DNA of 64,000 nucleotides from Streptomyces virginiae (GTDB taxonomy: Bacteria; Actinomycetota; Actinomycetes; Streptomycetales; Streptomycetaceae), in contig NZ_JOAK01000023.1 in the NCBI RefSeq assembly GCF_000720455.1, forward strand, positions 1-64,000, given 5' to 3'. Under the pieces are notes generated by a model that searched no databases, was not told the origin of the DNA, and was given only the letters and a program-made list of their open reading frames with translations. Positions 33,066-42,511 of this stretch are shown here, piece after piece. Each line of letters starts with the position of its first letter. Position 1 is the stretch's first letter. The translations under genes were made by a program, and so were the position numbers.

Positions 33066-35138
33066 TCAGGCCTCCTTCGCGGGCTGGGTGACACGGTCGA
33101 GGAGCAGTCCGAGGCAGACGATCGCGGCGCCGGCCACCAGGCCGGTGGCGAGGTCGCCCTGTGCGAGTCCGAGGACGACGTCGTAGCCGAGCGCACCGCC
33201 GCCGACGAGGCCGCCGATGATGACGACGGCGAGGACCAGGACGACGGCCTGGTTGACGGCGAGCAGCAGCGCGGGCCGGGCGAGCGGCAGCTGGACCTGG
33301 CGCAGCAGCTGTGCGCGGGTCGCGCCGAGCGAGCGGGCCGATTCCACGACGGTCGGGTCGACCTCGCGCAGGCCCTGGACGGTGATCCGGACGACGGCGG
33401 GCAGCGCGTACACGATCGCGGCCGCGGCGGCCGGGGCGCGGCCGACGCCGAACAGCGCGACGACGGGGATGAGGTAGACGAACTGCGGCAGGGTCTGGCA
33501 GATGTCGAGGACGGGCCGCAGCATCCGCTCGGCCCGGGCGCTGCGGGCGGCTCCCACGGCGATGGCGAAGCCGAGTACGAGCGTGACGGCCACCGCGGCC
33601 AGGACCTGGGACAGGGTGTCCAGGGAGGTTTCCCACACTCCGAGCACCCCGACGGCGCCGAGGGCGAGGACCGCGGTGAGGGCGGTGCGCCAGGTGCCGG
33701 CGAGCAGGGCGAGCGCGCAGGCCGTGAGCAGGAGCAGCCACCACGGGGCTGCCTGGAGCCCGCTGCGCAGCGGGTCGAGGATCCAGCCGGTGAAGCGGGC
33801 GGCCCAGTCGGCGGTGCCGCCGACGACGGGTACGCCGGAGTAGAGGTGGTCGGTCATCCAGGCGACGGCGGAGTTCACCGGATCGGCCAGGGAGACGGTC
33901 CAGGACTCGGGCCATACGGAGGTGCCGGCCATCCGGCCGACGACGGCGACGGCGACCGCCGCGAGGAGCGTGAGCAGGCGGCCGTACCAGCCGGAGAACA
34001 CCCGCCGCAGCAGGTGCTGTTCGCCCAGGGGTACGGGGTCGGCGCCGAGCCGGCGGCCCGCGGCGTCGGCGGTGCGGTCGAGCACCACGGCGAGGAGCAC
34101 GATCGGGATGCCGGCGGCGAGGGCGGCGCCGACGTCCACGGAGGCGAGGGCCTGGTAGACGCGGTCGCCGAGGCCGCCCGCGCCGATCACGGAGGCGATG
34201 ACGGCCATGGACAGGCCCGTCATGATGGCCTGGTTGACGCCCAGCAGGAGTTGGCGGCGCGCGAGCGGAAGGCGCGCGGTGAGCAGCCGCTGACGGCCGG
34301 TGGCGCCGAGCGAGGCGGCGGCTTCCATGACCCCGGCATCGGCCTCGCGCAGGCCGAGGGCGGTGAGGCGGGCCATGGGCGGGGCCGCGTAGACCACGGT
34401 GGCCAGGACGGCGGCGGGCACGCCGATGCCGAAGACCAGCACCATCGGCAGCAGGTACGCGAAGGCCGGCAGGATCTGCATGGTGTCGAGTACGGGGCGC
34501 AGTACGCGGTCGGCGCGCGGGGACAGCCCCGCGGCAAGGCCCAGCAGGGCGCCGAGTACGACGGAAGCGGCGACGGCGACGACCATCAGCGCGAGGGTCT
34601 GCATCGTCGGCACCCACATGCCGAGCAGGCCGCAGGCCGCGAAGGCGGCGGCGCAGGTCGCGGCGAGCCGGATGCCGGCGAGGCGCCAGGCGACCAGGGC
34701 GGCCAGGGCGGTGACCCCGGTCCAGCCTGCTGCCAGGAGGAGCACGTACACGGCGCGGACGGCCACCACGACGGCGTTGCTGACGTGGCCGAAGAGGTAG
34801 AGGAACAGCGGGTGGCTGTCGCGGTGGTCGATGATCCAGTCGCCGGCGCGGCCGAGCGGTCCGGAGAGGTCCACGGCCAGTGCCGCGGGCCAGCTGCCCG
34901 CGCCCGGGAAGGCCGTGGCGAGGGGGATCAGCAGGGCGACCGCGATGCCCATCGGGAGGAGGAACGCGCGGCCCGCGGCCAGGCCGCGCAGGCCTCTGCG
35001 GGGGCGGTCCTGCGGAGCGGACGCGGTGTGGGAGGTCGCCCGGCCGCCGGGCCGTGCGGCTCCGGAGGGGGCGGCGGCCCGGGAACCCGGTATGCGGGCC
35101 GGGGTACGGGCTTTCGAGTGGGTCGGGGTCGCGGTCAT
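33066..35138 (-). CDS. Glycine betaine/choline ABC permease with two fused permease domains
   Basis: This 690-residue integral membrane protein has two tandem OpuAB/ProW-type domains. The first carries the cytoplasmic coupling loop MEAAASLGATGRQRLLTARL and GAGGLGDRVYQAL; the second carries VVESARSLGATRAQLLRQVQ and GGGALGYDVVLGL. Two separate subunits are thus in one chain. The ATG at 35138 has GGAGGTG upstream. It sits between the ATPase gene (52 bases) and the binding-protein gene (one base). It moves the quaternary amine into the cytoplasm for osmoprotection and for oxidation by BetA/BetB. Confidence 0.92.
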   Translation of the reverse strand: MTATPTHSKARTPARIPGSRAAAPSGAARPGGRATSHTASAPQDRPRRGLRGLAAGRAFLLPMGIAVALLIPLATAFPGAGSWPAALAVDLSGPLGRAGDWIIDHRDSHPLFLYLFGHVSNAVVVAVRAVYVLLLAAGWTGVTALAALVAWRLAGIRLAATCAAAFAACGLLGMWVPTMQTLALMVVAVAASVVLGALLGLAAGLSPRADRVLRPVLDTMQILPAFAYLLPMVLVFGIGVPAAVLATVVYAAPPMARLTALGLREADAGVMEAAASLGATGRQRLLTARLPLARRQLLLGVNQAIMTGLSMAVIASVIGAGGLGDRVYQALASVDVGAALAAGIPIVLLAVVLDRTADAAGRRLGADPVPLGEQHLLRRVFSGWYGRLLTLLAAVAVAVVGRMAGTSVWPESWTVSLADPVNSAVAWMTDHLYSGVPVVGGTADWAARFTGWILDPLRSGLQAAPWWLLLLTACALALLAGTWRTALTAVLALGAVGVLGVWETSLDTLSQVLAAVAVTLVLGFAIAVGAARSARAERMLRPVLDICQTLPQFVYLIPVVALFGVGRAPAAAAAIVYALPAVVRITVQGLREVDPTVVESARSLGATRAQLLRQVQLPLARPALLLAVNQAVVLVLAVVIIGGLVGGGALGYDVVLGLAQGDLATGLVAGAAIVCLGLLLDRVTQPAKEA

Positions 35139-35190
35139 GCGCACCACCTCCGTGTGACGGGGACGGGGAGCGCGGGACGGGCGGGGCAGG

Positions 35191-36288
35191 TCACGCCGCC
35201 ACCCCCCGTCCGGTGGGGGCCGGGAGCCCGGCCACCACGGCGAGCAGACCGGCGTCGTCGACGACGCCCAGGCAGCGGCCTCCGTCGACGACGCGGGCCG
35301 GTCCGCCGCTGACGGCGACGGCCTGGATGGCATCGACGACGGTGGTGGCGGGGGCCAGCGCGGGACCCTGTTCGGCCTCGCCGGCGGTGGCGGCGCGCAT
35401 CGCGGTGCGGACGGTGAGCACCTGTTCGCGCGGGACGTCGCGGACGAAGTCCCGTACGTAGTCGTCGGCCGGCGAGCCGACGATCTCCTCGGGCGTGCCC
35501 AGCTGGACGATGCGGCCGTCGCGCATCAGCGCGATCCGGTCCCCCAGGCGCAGGGCCTCGGCCAGGTCGTGGGTGATGAAGACCATGGTGCGGCCCTCCT
35601 CGTGGTGGAGCCGGGCGACCTCCTCCTGCATCTCGCGCCGGATGAGGGGGTCGAGGGCGCTGAACGGCTCGTCGAACAGGAGCACTTCGGGGTCGGCGGC
35701 GAGGGCGCGGGCCAGGCCGACGCGCTGCTGCTGGCCGCCCGAGAGCTGGCCGGGCCTGCGGTGCTCCAGTCCGTCCAGGCCGACCTTGGCGACGAGTTCG
35801 GCGGCCTTGTCCCGGCGGTCGCCGCGGCCGACGCCCTGGATCTCCAGTCCGTACGCCACGTTGTCGAGGACGGTGCGGTGCGGGAGCAGGCCGAAGTGTT
35901 GGAAGACCATGGCGGCCCGGTGGCGGCGCAGGTCGCGCAGCCGGGTGGCGTCCATGGCCAGGACGTCCTCGCCGTCGATCGCCAGGCTTCCGGCGGTCGG
36001 CTCGATCAGCCGGGTGAGGCAGCGTACGAGGGTGGACTTGCCGGATCCCGAGAGACCCATCACGACGAAGACCTCGCCCTTGCGGACGTCGAAGGTGACG
36101 TCGCGGACGGCCGCGGTGCAGCCGGTGCGCTCGCGCAGTTCGGCGGCGGACAGGTCGGCGTCGGCGGAGCCGGGGACCTTGGCGGCGGCCTTGTCGGGGC
36201 CGAAGACCTTCCAGAGGCCGTTCACGGAGAAGACGGACGGCGCGTCGGAGTCGGCGGGCGCCGGGGCGGCGGCGGGGGTGGTGTTCAT
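35191..36288 (-). CDS. Glycine betaine/choline ABC transporter ATP-binding protein (OpuAA/ProV type)
   Basis: This 365-residue ATPase has Walker [10 protein letters not shown] (about 78-86), a Q-loop in [20 protein letters not shown], the signature [15 protein letters not shown], and Walker [14 protein letters not shown] followed by the H-loop FITHDL. It keeps the roughly 30-residue insertion before the nucleotide-binding core that is usual in this family, and a C-terminal CBS-like region (from about 290) that in OpuA senses ionic strength. ATG 36288 overlaps the stop of betA (ATGA), so the two are coupled. Confidence 0.93.
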   Translation of the reverse strand: MNTTPAAAPAPADSDAPSVFSVNGLWKVFGPDKAAAKVPGSADADLSAAELRERTGCTAAVRDVTFDVRKGEVFVVMGLSGSGKSTLVRCLTRLIEPTAGSLAIDGEDVLAMDATRLRDLRRHRAAMVFQHFGLLPHRTVLDNVAYGLEIQGVGRGDRRDKAAELVAKVGLDGLEHRRPGQLSGGQQQRVGLARALAADPEVLLFDEPFSALDPLIRREMQEEVARLHHEEGRTMVFITHDLAEALRLGDRIALMRDGRIVQLGTPEEIVGSPADDYVRDFVRDVPREQVLTVRTAMRAATAGEAEQGPALAPATTVVDAIQAVAVSGGPARVVDGGRCLGVVDDAGLLAVVAGLPAPTGRGVAA

Positions 36289-37883
36289 CGGGTACCACCG
36301 TCCCGGGTGAGGAGTTCGGCTGCCTTTTCGCCGACCATGAGCACTCCGATCATCGGGTTGACCGCGGGCATCGTCGGGAAGACGGATGCGTCCGCGATGC
36401 GGATGCCTTCGAGTCCGCGGATCTTCAGGTCCGGGCCGACGACGGCCCCGGGGTCGTCGGCGGCGCCCATCCGGCAGGTGCCGGCCGGGTGGTAGACGGT
36501 GTGCGCGACGGAGCGGGCGTAGGCGCTCAGCTCCTCGTCACCGGTGATCTCCGGACCGGGGCAGACCTCGCGCCCGAGCCAGCCGGCGAGGGGCTCGGTC
36601 GCGGCGATCTTGCGGGCGAGCTTGATGCCGTCCACCAGGGTCCTGGCGTCGTAGTCGTCCTCGTCCGTGAAGTAGCGGAAGTCCAGGGCCGGCTTGACCT
36701 CGGGGTCCGCGCTGGTCAGGTAGAGGCGGCCGCGGCTGCGCGGCTTGGGGATGTTGGGGGTCATCGACACTCCGTGCGCGGGGCGTTCGTAGCCGAGGCG
36801 CTCGGGGTTGTCGGTGAAGGGGACCTGGTAGAAGTGGAACATCAGGTCGGGTCCCGCGGATTCGGGGTCGCGCCGGACGAAGAGGCCCGCGTCGCTGTCC
36901 ATCGCGGAGTTCTCCGGTATCGGGCCGTCGGTCTCCCAGACGATCACCGACTCGGGGTGGTCGAGGAGGTTCTCCCCGACGCCGGGCAGGTCGTGAACCG
37001 GCGGGATGCCGAGGGCTTCCAGGTCCGCGCGCGGGCCGATGCCCGAGTGCAGCAGGAGCCGCGGGGTGTCCACGGCGCCGGCGCACACGAGCACCTCGCG
37101 ACGTGCGGTGATGAGGGACTCCGTACCGTCGGCGGCGCGTACGCGGACTCCGCGCGCCCGGGTGCCGTCGAGTTCGAGGCGGTGGGCCCAGGTCTCCAGG
37201 AGGATCCGGAGGTTGGGGCGCTCGTCCATGACGGGATGGAGGTAGGCCACCGACGCGGAGGAACGCTTGTTGTCCTCGGGGTGGTAGGCGAGGTCGAAGA
37301 AGCCGGCGCCCTCGTGGAAGGGCTTGCGGTTGAAGCCCTCGACGCGCGGGACGCCCAGGGCGTTCTGCGCGGAGTCGACGAAGTCGCGCGCGATGGCGTT
37401 GCGGTCCTTCTCGGCCACCGGAACGATGTTGTTGAGGAGCTTGTCGAAGTAGGGGTCCATGGCGGACGCGTGCCAGCCCTCGGCCCCCGCCCGCTCCCAC
37501 TCGTCCCAGTCGGACGGCAGCGGCTTGAAGGAGATCAGGGTGTTGTGCGAGGAGCAGCCGCCGAGGACGCGGGCGCGGCTGTGGCGGATGTGCGAATTGC
37601 CGCGGGGCTGCTCGGTGGTGGGGTAGTCGTAGTCGAGTTCGCCGCCGAGCAGCCCCATCCAGCGGCGCAGGGTGAGCACGTCGGGGCGGTCGACGTCGCT
37701 GGGGCCGCCCTCGATGACGGCGACGGTGACGTCCGGGTCCTCGGTCAGGCGGGAGGCGATCACCGAGCCGGCGGTGCCCCCGCCGACGACGACGTAGTCG
37801 TAGCGGTACTCGTGCACGGACTCGTGCTCGTGGGCTGACTCGTGCTCGTCAGCGGGCGTGGGGATGTGCGTGGGGGTGGTCAT
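36285..37883 (-). CDS. betA: Choline dehydrogenase-like GMC oxidoreductase
   Basis: This 532-residue FAD enzyme of the GMC family would oxidise choline to betaine aldehyde. Motifs: the dinucleotide-binding [20 protein letters not shown] (about 30-49), the GMC signature [20 protein letters not shown] (about 100-119), the second signature [15 protein letters not shown] and the catalytic-histidine block [15 protein letters not shown]. The N-terminus is a His/Glu-rich tail ([14 protein letters not shown]). GAAGGAGGAG lies upstream of ATG 37883. It is directly preceded by betB and overlaps the ABC ATPase gene, so uptake and oxidation are made from one mRNA. Confidence 0.9.
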   Translation of the reverse strand: MTTPTHIPTPADEHESAHEHESVHEYRYDYVVVGGGTAGSVIASRLTEDPDVTVAVIEGGPSDVDRPDVLTLRRWMGLLGGELDYDYPTTEQPRGNSHIRHSRARVLGGCSSHNTLISFKPLPSDWDEWERAGAEGWHASAMDPYFDKLLNNIVPVAEKDRNAIARDFVDSAQNALGVPRVEGFNRKPFHEGAGFFDLAYHPEDNKRSSASVAYLHPVMDERPNLRILLETWAHRLELDGTRARGVRVRAADGTESLITARREVLVCAGAVDTPRLLLHSGIGPRADLEALGIPPVHDLPGVGENLLDHPESVIVWETDGPIPENSAMDSDAGLFVRRDPESAGPDLMFHFYQVPFTDNPERLGYERPAHGVSMTPNIPKPRSRGRLYLTSADPEVKPALDFRYFTDEDDYDARTLVDGIKLARKIAATEPLAGWLGREVCPGPEITGDEELSAYARSVAHTVYHPAGTCRMGAADDPGAVVGPDLKIRGLEGIRIADASVFPTMPAVNPMIGVLMVGEKAAELLTRDGGTR

Positions 37884-37897
37884 GCTCTGCTCCTCCT

Positions 37898-39382
37898 TCA
37901 GCCCGCGAACCAGCGCACGGGGCGCGGGGCGAGGTTCTGGTACACGTGCTTGGTCTCGCGGTACTCGGCCAGGCCCGACGGGCCCAGTTCGCGCCCGGTC
38001 CCGGACTTCCCGAAGCCGCCCCACTCCGCCTGCGGGAGGTAGGGGTGGAAGTCGTTGATCCAGACGGTGCCGTGGCGCAGCCGGCCCGCCACGCGGCGGC
38101 CGCGTCCGGCGTCGGAGGTCCACACGGCGCCGGCGAGGCCGTACTCGGTGTCGTTGGCGAGCGCGACGGCCTCGGCCTCGGTACGGAAGGTCTCGACGGT
38201 CAGGACGGGCCCGAAGACCTCTTCCCGTACGACGCGCATCCCCCGGTGGCAGCCGTCCAGCACGGTCGGGCGGTAGAAGTAGCCGGGCTCGTCGGGCCGT
38301 ACGCCGCCGGAGCGGAGTACGGCTCCCTCGGCGAGGGCGGAGGCCACGTACTCCTCGGTGCGTTCGCGCTGGGCGGCGGACACCAGCGGCCCGCACTCCA
38401 CGCCGGGGTCCGTTCCGCGGCCCAGGCGGATGCGGTCCGCCCGGCGGGCGAGTTCGGCGACGAAGCGCTCGGCGACGCTCTCCTCGACGATGAGCCGGGA
38501 GCCCGCGGAGCAGACCTGGCCGCTGTGCATGAAGGCGGCGTTGAGCGCCTGGTCGACGGCGGTGTCGAAGCCCTCCTGGGTGGCGCAGGCGTCGGCGAAG
38601 ACGACGTTGGGGTTCTTGCCGCCGAGTTCGAGGGCGACCTTCTTGACGGAGTCGGCGGCCGCGCGCATCACCTTCGTACCGCTGGTGAGACCCCCGGTGA
38701 AGGAGACGAGGTCGACGTCGGGGTGGGCCGCGAGGCGCGCTCCGACGGGATCGCCGGCGCCGGTGACCAGGTTCGCCACGCCGGCCGGCAGACCGGCCTC
38801 CACCAGTAGCCCGACGAGGGCCGCCGTGGACAGCGGGGTGATCTCGCTGGGCTTGATCACGAAGGTGTTGCCGGCGGCGAGGGCGGGGGCGATCTTCCAG
38901 GAGGCCTGGAGGAGCGGGTAGTTCCAGGGGGTGATCAGGGCGCAGACCCCGACGGGTTCGTGGACGACGACGCTGTGGACGTCGGGGGTGCCGGCATCGA
39001 TCACGCGGCCCGCGCTCTCGCCGGAGACGAGGTCGGCGAAGTAGAGGAAGGCGTCGGCGACGCAGTCCACGTCCACGCGGCCCTCTTCCAGCGTCTTGCC
39101 CGCGTCGCGGCTCTCCAGCAGCGCGAGGCGTTCGCGGTCGCGGTGCAGCAGGACGGCGGCGCGGCGCAGCAGTGCGGCCCGCTCCAGCACGGGGGTCTGG
39201 GGCCACTCCCCGCCGTCGAAGGCCGCGCGGGCCGCGCTGACGGCCGCGTCGGTGTCCGCGGTGCCGCCCTCCGCGACGACGGCGAGGACCGTGGCGTCCG
39301 CCGGGTCGAGGACCTCTCGGGTGGCTCCTGATATCGCGGAACGCCAGGTCCCGGCGATGTGGATGGTCGTCTGCTCGGACAC
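37898..39382 (-). CDS. betB: Betaine-aldehyde dehydrogenase-like aldehyde dehydrogenase
   Basis: This 494-residue NAD(P)-dependent aldehyde dehydrogenase would convert betaine aldehyde to glycine betaine. It shows the substrate-channel block ALITPWNYPLLQASWKIAPA, the NAD-binding FTGGLTSGTKVM, the catalytic Glu in ALELGGKNPN and the catalytic Cys in FMHSGQVCSAGSR. First gene of the choline operon, 14 bases ahead of betA. GTG 39382 is preferred because CGGAGG lies upstream; GTG 39409 would add nine residues but has no ribosome binding site. Two inverted repeats upstream (39486-39501 and 39529-39542) may be operators. Confidence 0.9.
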   Translation of the reverse strand: MSEQTTIHIAGTWRSAISGATREVLDPADATVLAVVAEGGTADTDAAVSAARAAFDGGEWPQTPVLERAALLRRAAVLLHRDRERLALLESRDAGKTLEEGRVDVDCVADAFLYFADLVSGESAGRVIDAGTPDVHSVVVHEPVGVCALITPWNYPLLQASWKIAPALAAGNTFVIKPSEITPLSTAALVGLLVEAGLPAGVANLVTGAGDPVGARLAAHPDVDLVSFTGGLTSGTKVMRAAADSVKKVALELGGKNPNVVFADACATQEGFDTAVDQALNAAFMHSGQVCSAGSRLIVEESVAERFVAELARRADRIRLGRGTDPGVECGPLVSAAQRERTEEYVASALAEGAVLRSGGVRPDEPGYFYRPTVLDGCHRGMRVVREEVFGPVLTVETFRTEAEAVALANDTEYGLAGAVWTSDAGRGRRVAGRLRHGTVWINDFHPYLPQAEWGGFGKSGTGRELGPSGLAEYRETKHVYQNLAPRPVRWFAG

Positions 39383-39485
39383 GACGCGCTGTACCTCCGA
39401 TTCCGGCACCGCGGCCTACCCGCGGTGGTGGTGCTCGGGCGCGCCTGCCCCGGTCCGCGCAGGACATGTCCCATCCGTCACTGGA

Positions 39486-39501
39486 AGTGACGGGAGTCAC
39501 T
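39486..39501. promoter_or_regulatory. Inverted repeat AGTGAC-N4-GTCACT upstream of betB
   Basis: Perfect six-base half sites AGTGAC and GTCACT separated by GGGA lie about 100 bases before the betB start. This fits a dimeric repressor site or a small hairpin. No BetI-like regulator is in the window. Confidence 0.45.
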
Positions 39502-39528
39502 ATCCGTCGCGCTCAGGGGACTTGTGTC

Positions 39529-39542
39529 ATATGTGGGCATAT
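39529..39542. promoter_or_regulatory. Inverted repeat ATATG-N4-CATAT upstream of betB
   Basis: A second, AT-rich palindrome lies 28 bases beyond the first on the side away from betB. AT-rich palindromes are rare at this GC content, so a protein-binding site is plausible. Confidence 0.4.
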
Positions 39543-39651
39543 CGGACAGCATTGGGCGCGAGGAGGTCCGGGTCGCCGTCCACGCCGACGCCGTTGACGC
39601 CCCGGCCGTCGTTCGGATCAGGCCGGATCCGGGAGCGGGAGCGGAGCGCGG

Positions 39652-41016
39652 TCAGGACCGCGTGCGTGACAGGTGTGCCGGCGGCGGGGCGGCCGCGCGA
39701 CGGTGCTTGATGTTGACGGCCGAGGCCTTGGCCACGGCCACCGGGTTCAGGAATCTCAGCGGACCGATCAGGCGGGATCCGAAGAGGTGCATGTGCCGCG
39801 CCAGCGATGCGTCACGCGCCGCCGCCGAGAACATCAGCCGCTCCACGGGGTTGAAGGGGCGGGCCTTGGCGAAGTCGGCCGCCAGGTACTGGTGTCCGCG
39901 CAGCGTGCGCCGGTGTCTGCGTTCGTACGCCATGAGGGACCCGTCGAGGTCGCCGCGGCCGGTTGCGGCCGGGGCGACGGCCTCCGCCAGCCACTGCGCG
40001 GACTCCAGGGCCCATCCGCACCCCACGCCCCACAAGGGGTCGCCGGTCAGGGCGGCATCGCCGACGAGTGCCACGCCGGGCGCCGTCGGCTTGCGGCTGT
40101 GGAGCGGGTAGTTGACGGTGCCGGTGATCTTCGTGATGCGCTCGGCGGAGTCGATGGACGGCGCCTCGGGCAGGGCGCGGACGAACGCGAGGAAGCTGCC
40201 CTCCAGGTCTTCCCGGAAGGCCGGCAGCCACTTCTTGCCGGGGAGCACCGCGATGACGGTCACTGCGTCCTCGTTGGGGAACGCGTACGCCATGTCGGGG
40301 TCGAGGAACCACGTGTGGCCGAGCCCCCCGCGCAGGGGAAGGTCGCGGAAGTGCGCGAAGTAGCCGAACCGCCCGTTCTCGTACTGCCGGCCGGGCACCC
40401 CGGCGAACTTCGCCACGGCCGAGTCCTTGCCGTCGGCGCCGACCACCAGACGGGCGCGGATCTCGCGCTCGCCCTGCGGTGTCGACGCGCGCACGCCCAC
40501 CGTCCGCCCGGCTTCCCGGACCAGCCCGGCCACCTGGTGGCCGAGGAGCAGATCGACGCCCGGCGTCCGTTCGGCGAGGGACCTGATCATCGGATCGAGG
40601 GTGCTGCGGCGGATGTTGTACGCGTACGGCAGCTCGGGGCCGCCCGGCACGGCCCTCGGCTCGATCCAGCCCCAACGGGTGTACCAGCGGGCCTCGTTGC
40701 GGACGGCCCCGGCCTTCTCGATGGCGGGGACGAGGCCGAGTTCGTCCAGGACGGGGTAGGCGTTGGCCGTGATGGAGTGGGTGCACAGCACCTTGTGCGC
40801 CTCGGGGTCCGAGCGCCGTTCCAGCAGTGCGACGCGGACGCCGCGGCGGGCGAGCAGGATCGCCGCGGCACTGCCGGCGAGGCTGGCTCCGCTGACGACG
40901 ACGTCGTATTCGAGTGCGCCTTCGCGGTCGTCGCCGTGTCCGGTCTCGGGTCCGGTCTCAGGTCCGCCCTCGGGTCCGTTCTCGCGTCCGTGTCCGGCGC
41001 TCTCAGGCCTGGTCAT
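39652..41016 (-). CDS. FAD-dependent monooxygenase/geranylgeranyl-reductase-like oxidoreductase
   Basis: This 454-residue flavoprotein has a low-complexity Gly/Glu/Pro N-terminal tail, then the FAD-binding VVVSGASLAGSAAAILLARR (about 38-57). The internal DG motif reads VVGADGKDSAVAKFAG, and the GD motif reads GVALVGDAALTGDPLWGVGC, whose WGVGCGWALES block is typical of halogenase/GGR-like enzymes. It would use NAD(P)H and oxygen on an aromatic or lipid substrate; identity unknown. AAGGGAG precedes the ATG at 41016. It is divergent from the gene at 41086 and does not belong to the choline operon. Confidence 0.85.
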   Translation of the reverse strand: MTRPESAGHGRENGPEGGPETGPETGHGDDREGALEYDVVVSGASLAGSAAAILLARRGVRVALLERRSDPEAHKVLCTHSITANAYPVLDELGLVPAIEKAGAVRNEARWYTRWGWIEPRAVPGGPELPYAYNIRRSTLDPMIRSLAERTPGVDLLLGHQVAGLVREAGRTVGVRASTPQGEREIRARLVVGADGKDSAVAKFAGVPGRQYENGRFGYFAHFRDLPLRGGLGHTWFLDPDMAYAFPNEDAVTVIAVLPGKKWLPAFREDLEGSFLAFVRALPEAPSIDSAERITKITGTVNYPLHSRKPTAPGVALVGDAALTGDPLWGVGCGWALESAQWLAEAVAPAATGRGDLDGSLMAYERRHRRTLRGHQYLAADFAKARPFNPVERLMFSAAARDASLARHMHLFGSRLIGPLRFLNPVAVAKASAVNIKHRRAAAPPPAHLSRTRS

Positions 41017-41085
41017 GTACCGATCGCTCCCTTCGGGGTGTGGTGCCGTTCATGGGAGTGCGCAGCGCGCCTTGCTGTCAGGCAC

Positions 41086-41691
41086 ATGACGAATTATGCA
41101 GAGCGTCGGGCACGGGAGCGGCGGTCGGCGGCGATCATGGATCTCATGCTGTCGCTGACGATGAACGATGCTGCGGCCGAGGTACTGGGAGTGCCGGCGG
41201 GCCGGGCCCTGTTCGCGCCGCCGGGCGGCCTCGCGCCGGGCCTGCGTGACCGGCTCGCCGAGGGGATACGTCGTCGAGGGCACGTACTCGCCTGGGCCGG
41301 CTCGGCGGGCAACGCCGCCGAGGCTCCGTCCCCTTTCGCGGACCTCACGGGCTGGGAGTGCGCCGAAAGCTCCCTCCATCTGGAGGACCACGTCCCCGTC
41401 GACGTCCAGATCGTGGACGGCGCCCCGGAGATCTCGCAGGACGACCAGCGAGTCCTGCTCCTCCACGGGATCGCGTTCGCCCTGGAGCTCCGGCAGCTCG
41501 TGGCCGTACTGGACCGGCCCGGGCCGGTGCGGTGCATCGTCAGCGCCAACGAGACGAACGCGACGTTCAGGTTCCACCAGGTCCGCGACGGCGAGCGGTG
41601 GAACCGTCCGGACCTCGACGGCTACCGGCTGGACAGGATGGTCGTGATCGACCTCCCACCGGCCGGCCCGCCCGGCGAACCGGCCTGCTGA
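41086..41691 (+). CDS. Hypothetical protein
   Basis: This 201-residue soluble protein has no recognised domain. It begins MTNYAERRARERRSAAIMDL and contains an acidic central part (LHLEDHVPVDVQIVDGAPEI) and the late block CIVSANETNATFRFHQVRDG. The ATG at 41086 has no Shine-Dalgarno. It is divergent from the FAD oxidoreductase with 69 bases between starts, so the two may be co-regulated. Confidence 0.7.
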   Translation: MTNYAERRARERRSAAIMDLMLSLTMNDAAAEVLGVPAGRALFAPPGGLAPGLRDRLAEGIRRRGHVLAWAGSAGNAAEAPSPFADLTGWECAESSLHLEDHVPVDVQIVDGAPEISQDDQRVLLLHGIAFALELRQLVAVLDRPGPVRCIVSANETNATFRFHQVRDGERWNRPDLDGYRLDRMVVIDLPPAGPPGEPAC

Positions 41692-41702
41692 AGGCGCGGG
41701 TT

Positions 41703-41723
41703 GAGGGCTCCGAGGACGCCCTC
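41703..41723. terminator. Bidirectional hairpin between convergent genes
   Basis: GAGGGC and GCCCTC form a six-base stem around a nine-base loop, exactly between the converging stops at 41691 and 41726. Confidence 0.45.
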
Positions 41724-41725
41724 GG

Positions 41726-42484
41726 TCAGGCGGACTCCGTCCGCACGGAGGAGAAGAGCCTGCCCAGCGCGTCGCCCTGCGGTCGGGGCGCGCCGTCGGA
41801 GAACGCCGCCCGGGCGCGGTCGAGGTCGTCGCGCCGGAAGGGGCGGGGCTCCAGCGGGGCCAGCCTGATCACCAGGGGACGGGCCCCCGCGCGCTCGTAC
41901 GCGGCGAGCTTGTGGTGCCCGTCGAGGAGGTGGCCGACGGAGCTCCCGGCGGTGGGGAACAGCGCGACCAGGGCCGGCAGGCCGCCCCCGGCACGGATGC
42001 GGTCGACGTAACCGCGCACCGCCCTGTGGTCGCGGGGCGGCCACGCGTCGCTGGTCACCAGCGCGAGCTCCTCGTCGGCGTACCAGCTCTGGACCTGCAG
42101 GGCGCGCGGACGGACCACTCGCAGGTCGTGCGGAGCGAGCCCGGCCGACATCACGTACCGCCCCGGGGCCAGCAGTGACAGCAGCGGGCGCAGGCACTGC
42201 GGATCCGGCGGCCCGGCCCGACCGGTCAGCGGATCGGGCACGAGGCCGGGGGCGCCGAGCCACTCGGTGAGGTACTTGACCTCCGACAGCCCGGGCCCGC
42301 CCGTTCCCGCGCGGGCGGCCAGCCAACCCAGGCTTCCGCAGCCGTCGTTGACCTCCAAGACCACCGGCTCCCCCGCGAGCAGGAGCAGGCTGCCGCCCTC
42401 GTCGCCGATCACCTCGATGACGCCGTGCCCGTCGGGCACGTCGAAACACACGGAGCGGGGAGGCTGAGGCGGCCGTCTGGTCAT
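41726..42484 (-). CDS. Hypothetical protein with DGHHK motif
   Basis: This 252-residue protein contains VGHLLDGHHKLAAYERAG (about 194-211), the D-G-H-x-K/R pattern shared by ParB/sulfiredoxin-like folds that bind nucleotides. The N-terminal half has strands and helices without a known motif (GGSLLLLAGEPVVLEVND, GPGLSEVKYLTEWLGAPG). Whether it hydrolyses nucleotides is unknown. The ATG at 42484 lies six bases after TACGAT (42491-42496), suggesting a leaderless mRNA. Confidence 0.72.
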   Translation of the reverse strand: MTRRPPQPPRSVCFDVPDGHGVIEVIGDEGGSLLLLAGEPVVLEVNDGCGSLGWLAARAGTGGPGLSEVKYLTEWLGAPGLVPDPLTGRAGPPDPQCLRPLLSLLAPGRYVMSAGLAPHDLRVVRPRALQVQSWYADEELALVTSDAWPPRDHRAVRGYVDRIRAGGGLPALVALFPTAGSSVGHLLDGHHKLAAYERAGARPLVIRLAPLEPRPFRRDDLDRARAAFSDGAPRPQGDALGRLFSSVRTESA

Positions 42485-42490
42485 CCGCCG

Positions 42491-42496
42491 ATCGTA
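42491..42496 (-). promoter_or_regulatory. Putative -10 box TACGAT for the gene starting at 42484
   Basis: TACGAT on the minus strand stands six bases before the ATG, with no ribosome binding site between, as in the other leaderless candidates in this window. Confidence 0.45.
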
Positions 42497-42511
42497 GGGT
42501 GCGGCCCGGCG

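Noticed and set aside
39524..40111. Plus-strand frame starting just after the ATATG-CATAT palindrome
   Set aside because: No ribosome binding site, and most of it lies opposite the FAD oxidoreductase; the N-terminal part matches nothing.
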